A stretch of 64,000 bases of DNA from Dyadobacter psychrophilus (GCF_900167945.1 NZ_FUZA01000012.1:1-64000), one strand, 5' to 3'. Shown: positions 8,389 to 18,182, counted from the stretch's first letter. Notes: generated by a model from the letters alone, not told the origin. Made by a program: numbers and translations.

Positions 8389-9891
8389 TTAAAACGCAAT
8401 ATTTTTGCGAAAAGACAGCATTCCACCTATGACATCTCCGAGAAACTTACCGGCATCTACTGATACGGCGCCTTTAATAACAGAACCACCCAACCATTTA
8501 AGTGGCTTTTCCAGCGCAATGATTCCTGAAAACTGATACATTTTTTTAGGTAGCTTCTGGTCGTAAGTGCCTTCATTATTTGAAAGAGACAATTTGGTCA
8601 CCCAGGTTGTCTCTTTTATTTTGCCTTGTAACCCGCTATGCAAGACCCACACTCGATTATTATTTGTAAAAAAATCGGCGTATCTGGGCCATTGGTTTTC
8701 TGATTGAGGTGTTATGAAAGGCGTTCCGATCGCCCGTCCATAATACTGCCATCCATCTCTAACTTGGGCGTTGTTAAAGTAATCGTCTTTTCCACGGATT
8801 CCATTGCCCGCATTCGCCTCGCTGCCGCCCTGGCTTTTTGTGTACAGAAATTCAAATGTCGCTTTATCAACTGTTAAGTTTCTTTCCTTTTGGTGCTTCA
8901 TTCGGAAGGTGATTCCGTTCAGCCCGTCTTTTATATTATTCAAATACAGTAGTGATCCGTCTTCTACCACACTTTGGCGGTACAGCATGATATTAATATT
9001 GGCAAAATTAAGTTCAATGCCCGCATCCAGACTTGCGACGTGATTTCCAATGCGGTTCGTTTTGTCAAAGGTAGAGATGCCTTTGACGTTTCGGCCGGGC
9101 TTAAAACCTGTTATTACGTACCAATATTTATCAATCCCTTTTGGCATTTGACCATTTTCTGTCAGGTACGGTGAGCGCCCACCCCATTGGACGGCATGAT
9201 TAAAACCGCCGTGAAGCTGAACGGTGCCATTCGGTCTCCCTAGCCGAATAAAAAGGCTCTTATTATGCAACTTCAACTCACTGGTTACCGGACGCTTTCC
9301 ATCAAGGAAGCCATCGGAATAGAAGCCTTTGAAGTAAACGAAATTTTTGATCAGGGGGACATAGTTTTCAAAACCCAGCTGTATCCGTGGCACAGGAAGC
9401 GCGTTACCAGACCACATGTATGCCCCACTGCCAAGCTCATAATCGTTGAAGCTAACGCACTGCTTGCGCCTACCGATGGTCAGCTGAAAGCTCTTAAATG
9501 CAACACCAGCATAAGCTTGCGGAAATAGAAACTTGCTATGCTGCGCCCCATTGGCAACCAATTCGGCTCCATATGTCATGGACCACTTAGGCTCAGATAG
9601 TGAGTCTTTCGAAAAAAAACTTCTGGCTTCAACGCCGGCACGCAGGCTTACGACTTGCCCGGAAATGGGTACAATGCCCCACTGGTTTGCATGCAGCCAG
9701 AAAGGCGTCCGAGATGTTGACGAGCCATATCCGGCTAGTTCCACCCAGGTTTTTAAAGATTGATCGGGTAGCGTATCGGGCTGAATTTCAATACTTGGAT
9801 TATTTCCATCATCTGATCTCTGGAACGCAAAGGCAGGGACAAGACTTACGAAGAAAGTTGCTGCAAGCAAAACATAACTAGAAGAGATCAT
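8389..9891 (-). CDS. Capsule assembly Wzi family outer-membrane protein
   Basis: A 500-residue protein with a signal peptide (MISSSYVLLAATFFVSLVPA, cleavage near FAFQ). The characteristic Wzi-family segment TPFWLHANQWGIVP lies at ~residues 60-75. It is followed by alternating beta strands ending in aromatic residues, as expected for an outer-membrane barrel. In Enterobacteria Wzi binds capsule at the cell surface; Bacteroidota homologues are assigned by family only. The neighbours (sugar phosphotransferase and rhamnose synthesis upstream) support a role in surface polysaccharide. The C-terminus ends in an aromatic residue (NIAF), typical of barrels. Confidence 0.85.
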   Translation of the reverse strand: MISSSYVLLAATFFVSLVPAFAFQRSDDGNNPSIEIQPDTLPDQSLKTWVELAGYGSSTSRTPFWLHANQWGIVPISGQVVSLRAGVEARSFFSKDSLSEPKWSMTYGAELVANGAQHSKFLFPQAYAGVAFKSFQLTIGRRKQCVSFNDYELGSGAYMWSGNALPVPRIQLGFENYVPLIKNFVYFKGFYSDGFLDGKRPVTSELKLHNKSLFIRLGRPNGTVQLHGGFNHAVQWGGRSPYLTENGQMPKGIDKYWYVITGFKPGRNVKGISTFDKTNRIGNHVASLDAGIELNFANINIMLYRQSVVEDGSLLYLNNIKDGLNGITFRMKHQKERNLTVDKATFEFLYTKSQGGSEANAGNGIRGKDDYFNNAQVRDGWQYYGRAIGTPFITPQSENQWPRYADFFTNNNRVWVLHSGLQGKIKETTWVTKLSLSNNEGTYDQKLPKKMYQFSGIIALEKPLKWLGGSVIKGAVSVDAGKFLGDVIGGMLSFRKNIAF

Positions 9892-10063
9892 TGAAAAAGG
9901 AGTGATTTAGCAGCAGATAAGTACGGGTTCAAGCTCAAAAGTTATTCAAAAAATCTGAAATAAACATGGCATGCAACAGGAACGCCTTAGCAGCACCATC
10001 CCACTCCGTTCATCCCAATTTTGACTTCATATGCTAAAACAATGTAAAAACCGTTCTATTTTT

Positions 10064-10107
10064 ACCGGTGGTACGATACCCGGTGGTACAATACACGGTG
10101 GCCTGTA
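10064..10107 (+). repeat. Short tandem repeats upstream of the symporter pair
   Basis: Three imperfect 14-15 bp units built on CCGGTGGTAC lie at about 10064-10077, 10078-10092 and 10093-10107. They sit in the 240-bp gap between the divergent Wzi-like gene and the 62-residue peptide gene, where I see no other clear feature. They could be regulatory or simply slippage-derived. Confidence 0.55.
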
Positions 10108-10131
10108 ACCCTAATTCCTGAAACGCTCTTG

Positions 10132-10320
10132 ATGAAAATAAATGAAAATAGTCCGCAGGATATGGACTCGCAAGACCGGGGCTCGCAAGACCTGGACGCG
10201 ATAGACCGCGACGGCTTGCCCCCATTTGTCAGTAGCTGGAAACAGCTCTATCAGCTGCTTATCGGCACACTCGTCCTACTGATTGTCCTCTTCTATTTAT
10301 TTATGACCCACTTTCAATGA
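10132..10320 (+). CDS. 62-residue single-pass membrane peptide, symporter partner
   Basis: A small protein from ATG 10132 to TGA 10320. The first ~30 residues are polar and contain a five-residue repeat (DSQDR, GSQDL, DAIDR). Next comes PPFVSSWKQLYQLLIGT and one hydrophobic helix (LVLLIVLFYLFMTHF) at the C-terminus. Its stop overlaps the symporter start as ATGA, so translation is probably coupled. Small one-helix peptides just before sodium/solute symporters occur in Bacteroidota, and some symporters have a small accessory subunit (for example the DUF4212 type, which is different in sequence). I infer an accessory subunit; direct evidence is only the gene overlap and the helix. Confidence 0.75.
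   Translation: MKINENSPQDMDSQDRGSQDLDAIDRDGLPPFVSSWKQLYQLLIGTLVLLIVLFYLFMTHFQ
10165..10209 (+). repeat. Three in-frame 15-bp repeats
   Basis: Units at 10165-10179, 10180-10194 and 10195-10209 share a (G)CTCGCAAGACC-like core and encode DSQDR, GSQDL and DAIDR. The period is a multiple of three, so slippage would change length but keep the frame. Confidence 0.65.
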
Positions 10321-12020
10321 GCTCTCTGGACTGGATTGTACTCTCACTCACACTTATATTTGTTGTTGCCTACGGGATTTATCGCAGCCGCGAAACGCAT
10401 ACCATGGACTCGTTTTTACTGGCTGGCCAGTCGCTTCCCTGGTATCACGTAACATTATCATTAATGGCCACGCAGGCAAGTGCGATCACTTTTCTGTCGG
10501 CACCGGGCCAGGCTTACACGGACGGGATGCGTTTTGTACAATTTTATTTTGGTCTGCCGCTGGCAATGGTGGTATTGTGCATCACATTTGTTCCCAAATT
10601 CGGCCAGCTTAAAATATTTACCGCTTACGAATTTCTGGAAAGGCGCTTTGATTTGCGGACGCGCGCGCTTACCTCATTTCTGTTTCTATTGCAGCGAGGG
10701 CTTTCTACTGGGCTTTCCATATATGCGCCATCGTTGATCCTTTCGGCGATTCTGGGCTGGGACATTACCTGGACCAACATTATTTCAGGGGGAATCGTTA
10801 TGCTCTATACGATTGCGGGTGGAAGCCGCGCGGTGTCGCATACGCACTTGCAGCAAATGGGCATTATAACGGTCGGAATGGTGGTTGCCGGTGTAATGGT
10901 TGTTAAATTCTTGCCTGACGAGGTTTCCTTTGGAGATGCACTGCATGTAGCTGGCAAGATGGGCAAGATCAATCTGATCGACTTTACTTTTGATCTCAAT
11001 AACCGTTATAATGTATGGTCGGGGCTGATCGGCGGATTTTTTCTGCAACTCTCCTACTTTGGAACGGACCAGTCACAAGTCGGACGGTTTTTGACGGGAA
11101 GCTCCCAGGGCCAAAGTAAGCTGGGCCTGGCCATGAATGGTCTTTTGAAAATTCCGATGCAGTTCATGATCCTGCTGGTGGGCGTTTTGGTGTTTGCGTT
11201 TTATCAATTTACAAACCCGCCGCTGTTCTTCAATGAAACGGCTGTGCAGCAAGTCAGGAAAACAGAATATGCAGGCCAGTACAAAGCCCTTGAAAACAAG
11301 CATGACGCGATTCAGGCAGCCAAGCGCCCGCATGTTATGGAGCTTACTCGCGCATTGAAAAAAGATGATGAGCCATCTATTGAAAGATCCAGGACTGCAC
11401 TGGCAGGAATCGAGACCCAGGTGCAGGATGTGCGAAAACAAGCTGCAACCGTGCTTTCCAAAGCCAATGGAGCCGACATTAATGACGTTAACTATATCTT
11501 TTTAAGATTTGTGATTGATTATTTGCCCGTCGGCATGGTTGGTCTGTTAATAGCGGTTATTCTTCTGGCCTCCATGGGCTCGGTTGCATCTGCCTATAAT
11601 TCGCTGGCATCTTGCAGCATTGTAGATATTTACAAGCGAATGGTGCATAAAGACGATGACGCTATTAATTACGTAACGGCATCGCGATGGGCAACTTTCT
11701 TTTGGGGTATATTCTGTATTGCCGTTGCCCAATATGCCTCCCGGCTTGGCAGTATGATTGAGGCTGTCAATATTCTTGGATCGTTGTTTTACGGTGTGAT
11801 CCTGGGCATCTTTCTGGTAGCTTTTTACTTTCCCAAAATTGGCAGCAGGGCCGTTTTTTTTGCGAGTATCCTGGGCGAGATATTTGTTGTTCTCAGCTAC
11901 TGGCTCGACTTAACGGCCTTCCTATGGCTGAACCTGATCGGTTGTGTGCTGGTAATCCTGTTTGCCTGGATCATTGAAAAGATCCTTCCGCAACCCGCCT
12001 CAGAAGTTAATGCACTTTAA
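10317..12020 (+). CDS. Sodium:solute symporter family protein
   Basis: A 567-residue transporter of the SSS family (LeuT fold). It starts with a helix (SSLDWIVLSLTLIFVVAYGI) and contains the family-like LAGQSLPWYHVTLSLMATQASAITFLSAPG segment at ~residues 35-65 and GGSRAVSHTHLQQMG near 167. A hydrophilic insertion of ~100 residues lies between helices near residues 300-390 and is rich in Lys, Glu and Ala, probably an extramembrane coil. After it, GMVGLLIAVILLASMGSVASAYNSLAS is the conserved late helix. The substrate cannot be told. It is translationally coupled to the 62-residue peptide by an ATGA overlap. Confidence 0.9.
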   Translation: MSSLDWIVLSLTLIFVVAYGIYRSRETHTMDSFLLAGQSLPWYHVTLSLMATQASAITFLSAPGQAYTDGMRFVQFYFGLPLAMVVLCITFVPKFGQLKIFTAYEFLERRFDLRTRALTSFLFLLQRGLSTGLSIYAPSLILSAILGWDITWTNIISGGIVMLYTIAGGSRAVSHTHLQQMGIITVGMVVAGVMVVKFLPDEVSFGDALHVAGKMGKINLIDFTFDLNNRYNVWSGLIGGFFLQLSYFGTDQSQVGRFLTGSSQGQSKLGLAMNGLLKIPMQFMILLVGVLVFAFYQFTNPPLFFNETAVQQVRKTEYAGQYKALENKHDAIQAAKRPHVMELTRALKKDDEPSIERSRTALAGIETQVQDVRKQAATVLSKANGADINDVNYIFLRFVIDYLPVGMVGLLIAVILLASMGSVASAYNSLASCSIVDIYKRMVHKDDDAINYVTASRWATFFWGIFCIAVAQYASRLGSMIEAVNILGSLFYGVILGIFLVAFYFPKIGSRAVFFASILGEIFVVLSYWLDLTAFLWLNLIGCVLVILFAWIIEKILPQPASEVNAL

Positions 12021-12302
12021 GTAACCTGGCCATATCGTTAAGTAACCAGCCTCGAATATTGCAATCCCCATGTCACCACTCAGCGCCAGAGAGGTTTCTG
12101 TATAATTTCTTTTAAATTTTTGATTATTAGAAGAAAATTGCCTCATAGGCGAAAGTTTTAGCGGATATGGTGAAACTATTCCGGGTTTTAAGTCCTTAAT
12201 AAGTACAATCGGAGAACCGTGGCGGCAAAGACCCACGCCCACTATGTCACCGTTTGTATACAAAATTTTCATCCTGAGCCTTTTATGCAATCCTTTATCC
12301 AC
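12000..12302 (-). CDS. Hypothetical ORF, possibly a truncated gene
   Basis: A reading frame in the 403-bp gap between the symporter and the efflux operon. From GTG 12302 it gives 100 residues (an ATG at 12272 gives 90) and its end overlaps the symporter 3' end by 21 bp. The same frame stays open upstream to 12404 without an ATG, and that part also reads like protein (RDKIEITAENQWVDKG). This suggests a gene that lost its start. I do not recognise the product. It could still be a chance frame. Confidence 0.35.
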   Translation of the reverse strand: MDKGLHKRLRMKILYTNGDIVGVGLCRHGSPIVLIKDLKPGIVSPYPLKLSPMRQFSSNNQKFKRNYTETSLALSGDMGIAIFEAGYLTIWPGYLKCINF

Positions 12303-12423
12303 CCATTGATTTTCGGCAGTAATCTCGATTTTATCCCTACTGACAGCTGACGAGCCGAAATCATTTTTCCACAGCGCATTTCGAGCGCTACTATATTCTC
12401 TGTTTCATAAAATAAATATCTAC

Positions 12424-13785
12424 ATGAAGTATTGGTCTAAGCCACAAAAAACAATGCGTTTGGCGCTTAGCTCGGCACTGCTTTTACTCACTTCTTTTTG
12501 CCCTATATTTTCTCAGGCCATTCAGGAAAGTTCCAAAGAGGCGCCCTTATTGGAGCAGGCAACTTTGCAGGCGGTTGTTGACTACGCCATTAAAAACCAG
12601 CCCGTTGTTCAGCAGTCGCTGATCGATGAGCGCATCACAGAAAACCAGATTCGCAGCAGACTCGCTGACTGGTATCCCCAGATTAACTTTAACTACAATC
12701 TGCAACACAATTTCATTGTTCAAACCAGCATTATTGCCGGTAATCCCGTAAAGCTTGGGGTTAGCAACATCTCTGCGGCGCAGTTCACCTTATCGCAGCA
12801 GATCTTCAACCGTGATGTGCTTTTGGCAAATCAGACAAAAAGGGACGTGCTTTTGCAGGCAAGCCAGAACACTTCCTTTAATAAGACTGACATTGCCGTG
12901 AATGTTTCCAAGGCATTTTATGATGTACTGGCCACAACCCAGCAGATCGACGTGGCCCAGGAAGACATTCAGCGACTGGAAAGAAGTTTGAAGGACGCGG
13001 AAAATCAGTATAAGTCGGGAATTGCCGATAAGATCGATTTTAAGCGGGCAACGATTTCGCTCAACAATACCAAGGCCAGCAAGAAAAGCAATGAGGAGCT
13101 TTTGAAAGCCAAGTTGGAATATCTCAAATCTTTAATGGGTTACCCTTCCAACCAACAGTTGCAGATCAGTTACGACACTTTGCAGATGGAGCGCGAGATC
13201 GCACTTGATACGATGCAAAACCTGGATTTGAACTCGCGTATTGAATATCAGCTGCTAAGCACCCAGAAAAAGCTTTTGGAGGCCAATCTTCAATATAACA
13301 AATGGAGCTACCTGCCAAACATTTCCTTGAATGGGGCCTATAACCTGAATTTCCAGAATAACCAGTTCACTGATCTTTATAATAAGAATTATCCCAACTC
13401 ATTTGGTCTGCTCACGCTTTCGCTTCCGCTTTACCAGGGAGGCAAAAGAAAGGCGAACACCAAAGCCGCAGAATGGCAGATCAAGCGACTCGATTGGGAC
13501 ATTAAAGGTCTTCAAATGAATGTAAGTGCTGAATATTCTCAGGCGCTGGCAGGCTATAAAGGCAATCTGACCAATTTGTTGGCTCAAAAGGAGAACATGG
13601 ATCTGGCCCGCGAGGTGTATGATGTGATCCAGTTGCAATACAAGTCTGGGATAAAGACTTATCTGGAAGTGGTAACCTCAGAAACCGATCTTCGTTTAGC
13701 CCGCATCAGCTACTACAACGCGCTTTACCAGACTTTGGCTAGCAAAATTGATGTACAAAAAGCCCTTGGGCAGATGAATTACTAG
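12424..13785 (+). CDS. TolC family outer-membrane efflux channel
   Basis: A 453-residue TolC-like protein, first gene of an RND operon. It has a signal peptide (hydrophobic LALSSALLLLTSFCPIF, then a probable cleavage after SQA). Two repeats of the outer-membrane efflux protein family follow: coiled-coil helices near residues 50-240 and 260-440, with beta segments such as NISLNGAYNL and FGLLTLSLPLYQGGKRKAN. The last part (YKSGIKTYLEVVTSETDL) is the typical second-repeat helix. It would form the outer-membrane exit duct for the adaptor and permease encoded downstream. The next gene begins 59 bp later. Confidence 0.93.
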   Translation: MKYWSKPQKTMRLALSSALLLLTSFCPIFSQAIQESSKEAPLLEQATLQAVVDYAIKNQPVVQQSLIDERITENQIRSRLADWYPQINFNYNLQHNFIVQTSIIAGNPVKLGVSNISAAQFTLSQQIFNRDVLLANQTKRDVLLQASQNTSFNKTDIAVNVSKAFYDVLATTQQIDVAQEDIQRLERSLKDAENQYKSGIADKIDFKRATISLNNTKASKKSNEELLKAKLEYLKSLMGYPSNQQLQISYDTLQMEREIALDTMQNLDLNSRIEYQLLSTQKKLLEANLQYNKWSYLPNISLNGAYNLNFQNNQFTDLYNKNYPNSFGLLTLSLPLYQGGKRKANTKAAEWQIKRLDWDIKGLQMNVSAEYSQALAGYKGNLTNLLAQKENMDLAREVYDVIQLQYKSGIKTYLEVVTSETDLRLARISYYNALYQTLASKIDVQKALGQMNY

Positions 13786-13844
13786 CGGGTCAGCCCGCCT
13801 TGTTTTCCTAGTTAAGAGATAAAAATTGAAAAAATACCCCTATT

Positions 13845-14957
13845 ATGTTCTCAAATAAATTACCATACTTTTCCGCAGCACTGTTTTTGGGCATTCTAAG
13901 CTCCTGCGGAGATAAAAACAAACAGCAGCAGCAGCTACCAACTGCGCCACCCGCAGTGCCGGTGTCACTGGTTTCGGTGACCACAGCCGATGCTGTTTAC
14001 TATGACGAATATCCGGGCACGGTTACAGCACTGAATGAAATTGAGCTGCGCCCGCAGGTAACGGGTTTTATCACTGGCATCCATTTTAAAGATGGCTCGC
14101 GCGTGAGAAAAGGCCAGTTGCTTTACTCTATTGATGCCCAGCTCTATAATGCAAATTATGATCAGGCAGTAGCCAACCTGAATGTTCAGCAGGCCAACCT
14201 GGCGCGCGCCCAAAAAGATGCAGACCGCTATCACGAGCTTGAAAAAAATGACGCCGTTGCGCGGCAGCTCGTCGATAATGCAGATGCTGCCCTGGAAGTG
14301 GCCAAAAGGCAGGCAGAAGCTGCCAAGGCTAATATCCAGGCCGTTCAGACAAGCGTAAACTACACAAAGGTTACCGCTCCCTTTGACGGCGTTATCGGGA
14401 TATCACTGGTAAAAGTCGGCGCAGCGGTTTCAGCAGGCCAGACTATTTTAAACACCGTTTCCACTGATAATCAGCTTGCAGTAGACTTTAATGTGGATCA
14501 AAAAGAAATTTACCGGTTTTCCACGCTGATGAAAAACGCGAAGGCGGCTGATTCTACATTCACTTTGAAATTTGGAACTGAAATTTTTCCTGCAACAGGT
14601 AAAATTGCCCTCATAGACCGCGCCGTGGACCCTCAGACAGGAACAATCAAAACAAGGCTTGTATTTCCAAACAAAGACAACCGGCTTCGCTCGGGCATGA
14701 GCGGGACAGTTCGCGTGCTCAATAATGCCGCTGCCAAATCGGTGGTGATCCCATACAAAGCCGTTACCGAGCAATTGGGAGAATATTTTGTCTACGTGGC
14801 AGGCGATAGCAGTAAAGTGAGCCAGCGCCGCATTGTGCTGGGAACTGCCCTGGGCGCCAATGTCATTGTGAAAGACGGACTGAAAGAGGGAGAAAAGATC
14901 GCTGTCGAAGGCGTTCAGAACCTGAGAGAAGGCGCAGTTATTAAAGACGGGAAGTAA
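13845..14957 (+). CDS. RND efflux periplasmic adaptor (membrane fusion) subunit
   Basis: A 370-residue AcrA-like lipoprotein. The lipobox LGILSSC gives Cys ~22, so it is probably lipid-anchored. The order is a polar linker, a barrel-sandwich half (EIELRPQVTGFITGIHFKDG, then RVRKGQLLYSID), an alpha-helical hairpin (residues ~100-165), the second half (VTAPFDGVIGISLVKVG), a beta barrel and a membrane-proximal domain (GVQNLREGAVIKDGK). It links the inner-membrane pump with the TolC-like channel. It is 39 bp upstream of the permease gene and clearly part of the same operon. Confidence 0.93.
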   Translation: MFSNKLPYFSAALFLGILSSCGDKNKQQQQLPTAPPAVPVSLVSVTTADAVYYDEYPGTVTALNEIELRPQVTGFITGIHFKDGSRVRKGQLLYSIDAQLYNANYDQAVANLNVQQANLARAQKDADRYHELEKNDAVARQLVDNADAALEVAKRQAEAAKANIQAVQTSVNYTKVTAPFDGVIGISLVKVGAAVSAGQTILNTVSTDNQLAVDFNVDQKEIYRFSTLMKNAKAADSTFTLKFGTEIFPATGKIALIDRAVDPQTGTIKTRLVFPNKDNRLRSGMSGTVRVLNNAAAKSVVIPYKAVTEQLGEYFVYVAGDSSKVSQRRIVLGTALGANVIVKDGLKEGEKIAVEGVQNLREGAVIKDGK

Positions 14958-14996
14958 CCCTTCGCTCTTTTACTATTCTAATATAATCCAGTAAAA

Positions 14997-17900
14997 ATGA
15001 TTGCAGATATTTTTATAAAAAGACCTGTTACAGCGATAGTTACTTCCGTTGTACTGGTCCTGGTGGGTCTGATCGCATTGACGACATTGCCTGTTGCGCA
15101 GTATCCCGATGTTACGCCTCCTACCGTTACGGTAAGTGGTAACTTCACGGGTGCCGACGCCCAGACCGTCGAGCAGACCACGACTACGCCAATCGAAACA
15201 CAGATCAATGGTACGCCGGGCATGACCTACATGTCCAGTAACTCCACAAGCAGCGGCCAAAGCAGCATTAACGTTGTTTTTGACGTTGGTACCAATGTCG
15301 ACATTGCTGCCCTGGACGTGCAAAACCGTGTGAGCGTTGCAGAACCTACCCTGCCCGACGCGGTTAAGCGGCTTGGCCTGACGGTAAGAAAGCGCCAGCC
15401 AAGTATTATGATCGTTTTGGCACTCTACTCGCCTAACGGAACCCATGATGCCCAGTTCATTGGTAATTATGCCAACATTTATTTAAAGGATGCACTGCAA
15501 CGCGTTAAAGGCGTTGGAGATATTATTTCCAGGGCTGATGACTTTGGTATGCGTATCTGGCTGAATCCTGAAAAGCTGGCCAACCTGCGCATGACGCCTT
15601 CTGATATTTCAGCAGCGCTTGCCGAGCAGAACCTGCAAGTGGCAGCCGGAACCATTGGTGGTAACCCGCAGCCCAATACGCAAACTTTTGAATACAACGT
15701 ATTAACCAACAGCCGTCTGAATACGAAGGCGCAGTTCGAAGACATTATTGTAAGAAGCTCGCCTCAGGACGGAAGCGTGGTTTATCTGCGGGATGTAGCC
15801 CGGGTTGAGCTGGGAAAATTCGATTATAGTGCCAATGCATTCGTTGCAGGAAAACCAGCCGCATTCGTTTTGATCTATCAGGCGCCGGGTGCGAACGCGC
15901 TTGCTACTTACGATGGTGTGATGAAAAAACTTGCGGAAATGAAAAAGACATTTCCCAAGGACATCGACTATGTGATCCCCAATGAAACGGCCACTGTGGT
16001 TAAAGTTTCTATTGAGGAAGTTTTGAAAACATTCGCCGAAGCGATGATCCTGGTTGTCATCGTTGTGTTCTTATTTCTTCAAAACTGGCGCGCCACGCTG
16101 ATCCCGATCCTCGCCATTCCTGTTTCGCTGATCGGTACGCTGATATTTTTTATCCCTTTTGGTTTTACGATCAACACCCTTACGCTGTTTGCGTTCGTGC
16201 TTGCCATTGGTATCGTCGTCGATGATGCCATTGTGGTGGTAGAAGCCGTGCAGCATTATATTGATGAAAAGAAAATGTCGCCCAAGGATGCAACCGTTCA
16301 GGCGATGAAAGATATCTCCGGGCCCGTAATTGCGATTGCCTTGATCCTTGCCGCGGTTTTTGTGCCGGTAAGTTTTGTGCCTGGAATTGTGGGCCGGCTT
16401 TATCAGCAGTTTGCCATTACCATTGCCGTTTCTGTTTTGCTTTCCGCATTCGTTGCGCTTTCGCTTACACCAGCGCTTTGCTCGATCATGCTTAAACCTT
16501 CGAAGGGTGAAAATGATAACAAGAACTGGCTGGAAAAATTCTTTGACCGCTTTAACCGATGGTTTGATAAGGTTTCTCGCGGTTATACGCGTGGCGTTGC
16601 CAAATGGATCAAAGCCACTCCGCTTGTGCTTGTGATGATGGTTTGTCTTTTTGTTGGTCTGTTTTTCCTTTTCAAAAACAAGCCCTCAGGCTTTATCCCC
16701 GTTGAAGATGAAGGACGTCTTTTTGTCACATACGAAATGCAGGAAGCAACTTCAACCACGCGTAACATCGCCATGCTCAAAGAGATCATGAAACGCGTTT
16801 CTGCAATTCCCGAAGTCCGTGTGGCGGGTGGTTTGGCTGGACTCAACGTTTTAAGCTTTTCAAATAAATCCAATGTGGGTACATTGTTTTTGAGCTTACA
16901 GCCCTGGGCCAACCGTAAAGGCGCCGAGCATCACGTGCAGGCTGTTATTAAACGGATTCAAAGTGGAACGGCCGACATTAAGGAAGCGCGCGTACTGGCC
17001 ATTGCGCCACCTGCGATTCCAGGTCTGGGTGCGACCTCAGGTTTTACATTCCAGCTGCAACAATCCACGAGTACAGATAATATCCAGCAGTTTGAAGGTG
17101 TGATGCGCAATTTCCTGGGCGAGGTTAACAAGCGTCCCGAGATTGCCATGGCCTTTACTTTCTTTAATGCAAGAACGCCAAGTTACCAAATTGACGTGGA
17201 TCGTGATAAAACCAAAAAATTAGGTGTTCAGGTCAATGATGTGTTCAGCTCGCTTTCAACATTGCTGGGAAGTAGTTATGTCAATGACTTCAACCTTTAC
17301 GGACGTAACTTCCGCGTGATGGTGCAAGCCGATAGCAGTTTCCGCTCGTCGCTGGATAAAATTCAGCAGTTCTACGTCCGTAACCGCGAAGGAAATATGA
17401 TCCCGCTGGGCTCACTGGTGACAACCAGAGTCGTTGAAAACCCCGCGCTGATTTCTCACTATAACATTTACAGATCTGTCGAAATTAACGGAACGCCTAA
17501 ACCAGGTTATAGTAGCGGGCAGGCAATTAATGCGCTCCGGGAAGTGGCTCAGAAACTGCCAGCGGGTTATAGCTACGAATTCTCGGGTATGAGTAGTGAA
17601 GAGATCAAAGCTGGCGACAGCACAACGTTGATCTTCTCTATTTCAATCGTGTTTGTATTCCTGTTTCTTGCTGCATTGTATGAGAGCTGGTCTATTCCAT
17701 TCTCCGTACTTTTCGCAGTTCCCATCGGCGCATTCGGCTCGATCTTAACATTGACATTCCTTCCGAATTTGTCCAATAACATTTACGCGCAGATCGGTTT
17801 GATTACGCTTATCGGGCTTGCAGCCAAGAACGCGATCTTGATTGTCGAATTTGCCAAAGAGCGTGTCGATAGCGGAATGGAACTTGTAGCGGCTACGCTG

Positions 17901-18164
17901 GAAGCCGTGCAGCTGCGTCTTCGCCCTATCATTATGACGTCTCTGGCCTTTATTTTGGGCGTGCTCCCGCTTGCATTTGCCAATGGCGCTGCGGCTGAAT
18001 CCCGTAAGACGATTGGCTGGACCGTATTTGGCGGGATGCTTGCTGCAACCTCGCTAGCCATCTTTGTGGTGCCAGTCCTTTTTGTAGCCATTGAAAAAAT
18101 CGCAATGGGCAAGAAAAAACACGAAAACAATAAACCTGATACGCCTGCTGGCGAAATAGCGTAG
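14997..18164 (+). CDS. RND efflux permease, HAE1 family
   Basis: A 1055-residue proton-driven multidrug transporter of the AcrB/MexB type. It begins IADIFIKRPVTAIVTSVVLV and has the 12-helix, two-porter-loop plan. The essential transmembrane-4 aspartates are present in GIVVDDAIVVVEAV (~residue 405). Also visible are QYPDVTPPTVTVSG in the first porter domain and GLAAKNAILIVEFAKE with RPIIMTSLAFILGVLPLAFA in the second half. The length matches the family. The substrate range cannot be told, and no regulator gene adjoins the operon. Confidence 0.96.
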   Translation: MIADIFIKRPVTAIVTSVVLVLVGLIALTTLPVAQYPDVTPPTVTVSGNFTGADAQTVEQTTTTPIETQINGTPGMTYMSSNSTSSGQSSINVVFDVGTNVDIAALDVQNRVSVAEPTLPDAVKRLGLTVRKRQPSIMIVLALYSPNGTHDAQFIGNYANIYLKDALQRVKGVGDIISRADDFGMRIWLNPEKLANLRMTPSDISAALAEQNLQVAAGTIGGNPQPNTQTFEYNVLTNSRLNTKAQFEDIIVRSSPQDGSVVYLRDVARVELGKFDYSANAFVAGKPAAFVLIYQAPGANALATYDGVMKKLAEMKKTFPKDIDYVIPNETATVVKVSIEEVLKTFAEAMILVVIVVFLFLQNWRATLIPILAIPVSLIGTLIFFIPFGFTINTLTLFAFVLAIGIVVDDAIVVVEAVQHYIDEKKMSPKDATVQAMKDISGPVIAIALILAAVFVPVSFVPGIVGRLYQQFAITIAVSVLLSAFVALSLTPALCSIMLKPSKGENDNKNWLEKFFDRFNRWFDKVSRGYTRGVAKWIKATPLVLVMMVCLFVGLFFLFKNKPSGFIPVEDEGRLFVTYEMQEATSTTRNIAMLKEIMKRVSAIPEVRVAGGLAGLNVLSFSNKSNVGTLFLSLQPWANRKGAEHHVQAVIKRIQSGTADIKEARVLAIAPPAIPGLGATSGFTFQLQQSTSTDNIQQFEGVMRNFLGEVNKRPEIAMAFTFFNARTPSYQIDVDRDKTKKLGVQVNDVFSSLSTLLGSSYVNDFNLYGRNFRVMVQADSSFRSSLDKIQQFYVRNREGNMIPLGSLVTTRVVENPALISHYNIYRSVEINGTPKPGYSSGQAINALREVAQKLPAGYSYEFSGMSSEEIKAGDSTTLIFSISIVFVFLFLAALYESWSIPFSVLFAVPIGAFGSILTLTFLPNLSNNIYAQIGLITLIGLAAKNAILIVEFAKERVDSGMELVAATLEAVQLRLRPIIMTSLAFILGVLPLAFANGAAAESRKTIGWTVFGGMLAATSLAIFVVPVLFVAIEKIAMGKKKHENNKPDTPAGEIA

Positions 18165-18182
18165 CGTTGCATATCAATATAA

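Noticed and set aside
14973..15446. 157-codon minus frame over the permease start
   Set aside because: It covers the gap and the conserved start of the permease, with an Asn/Cys/Arg-rich composition unlike a natural protein.
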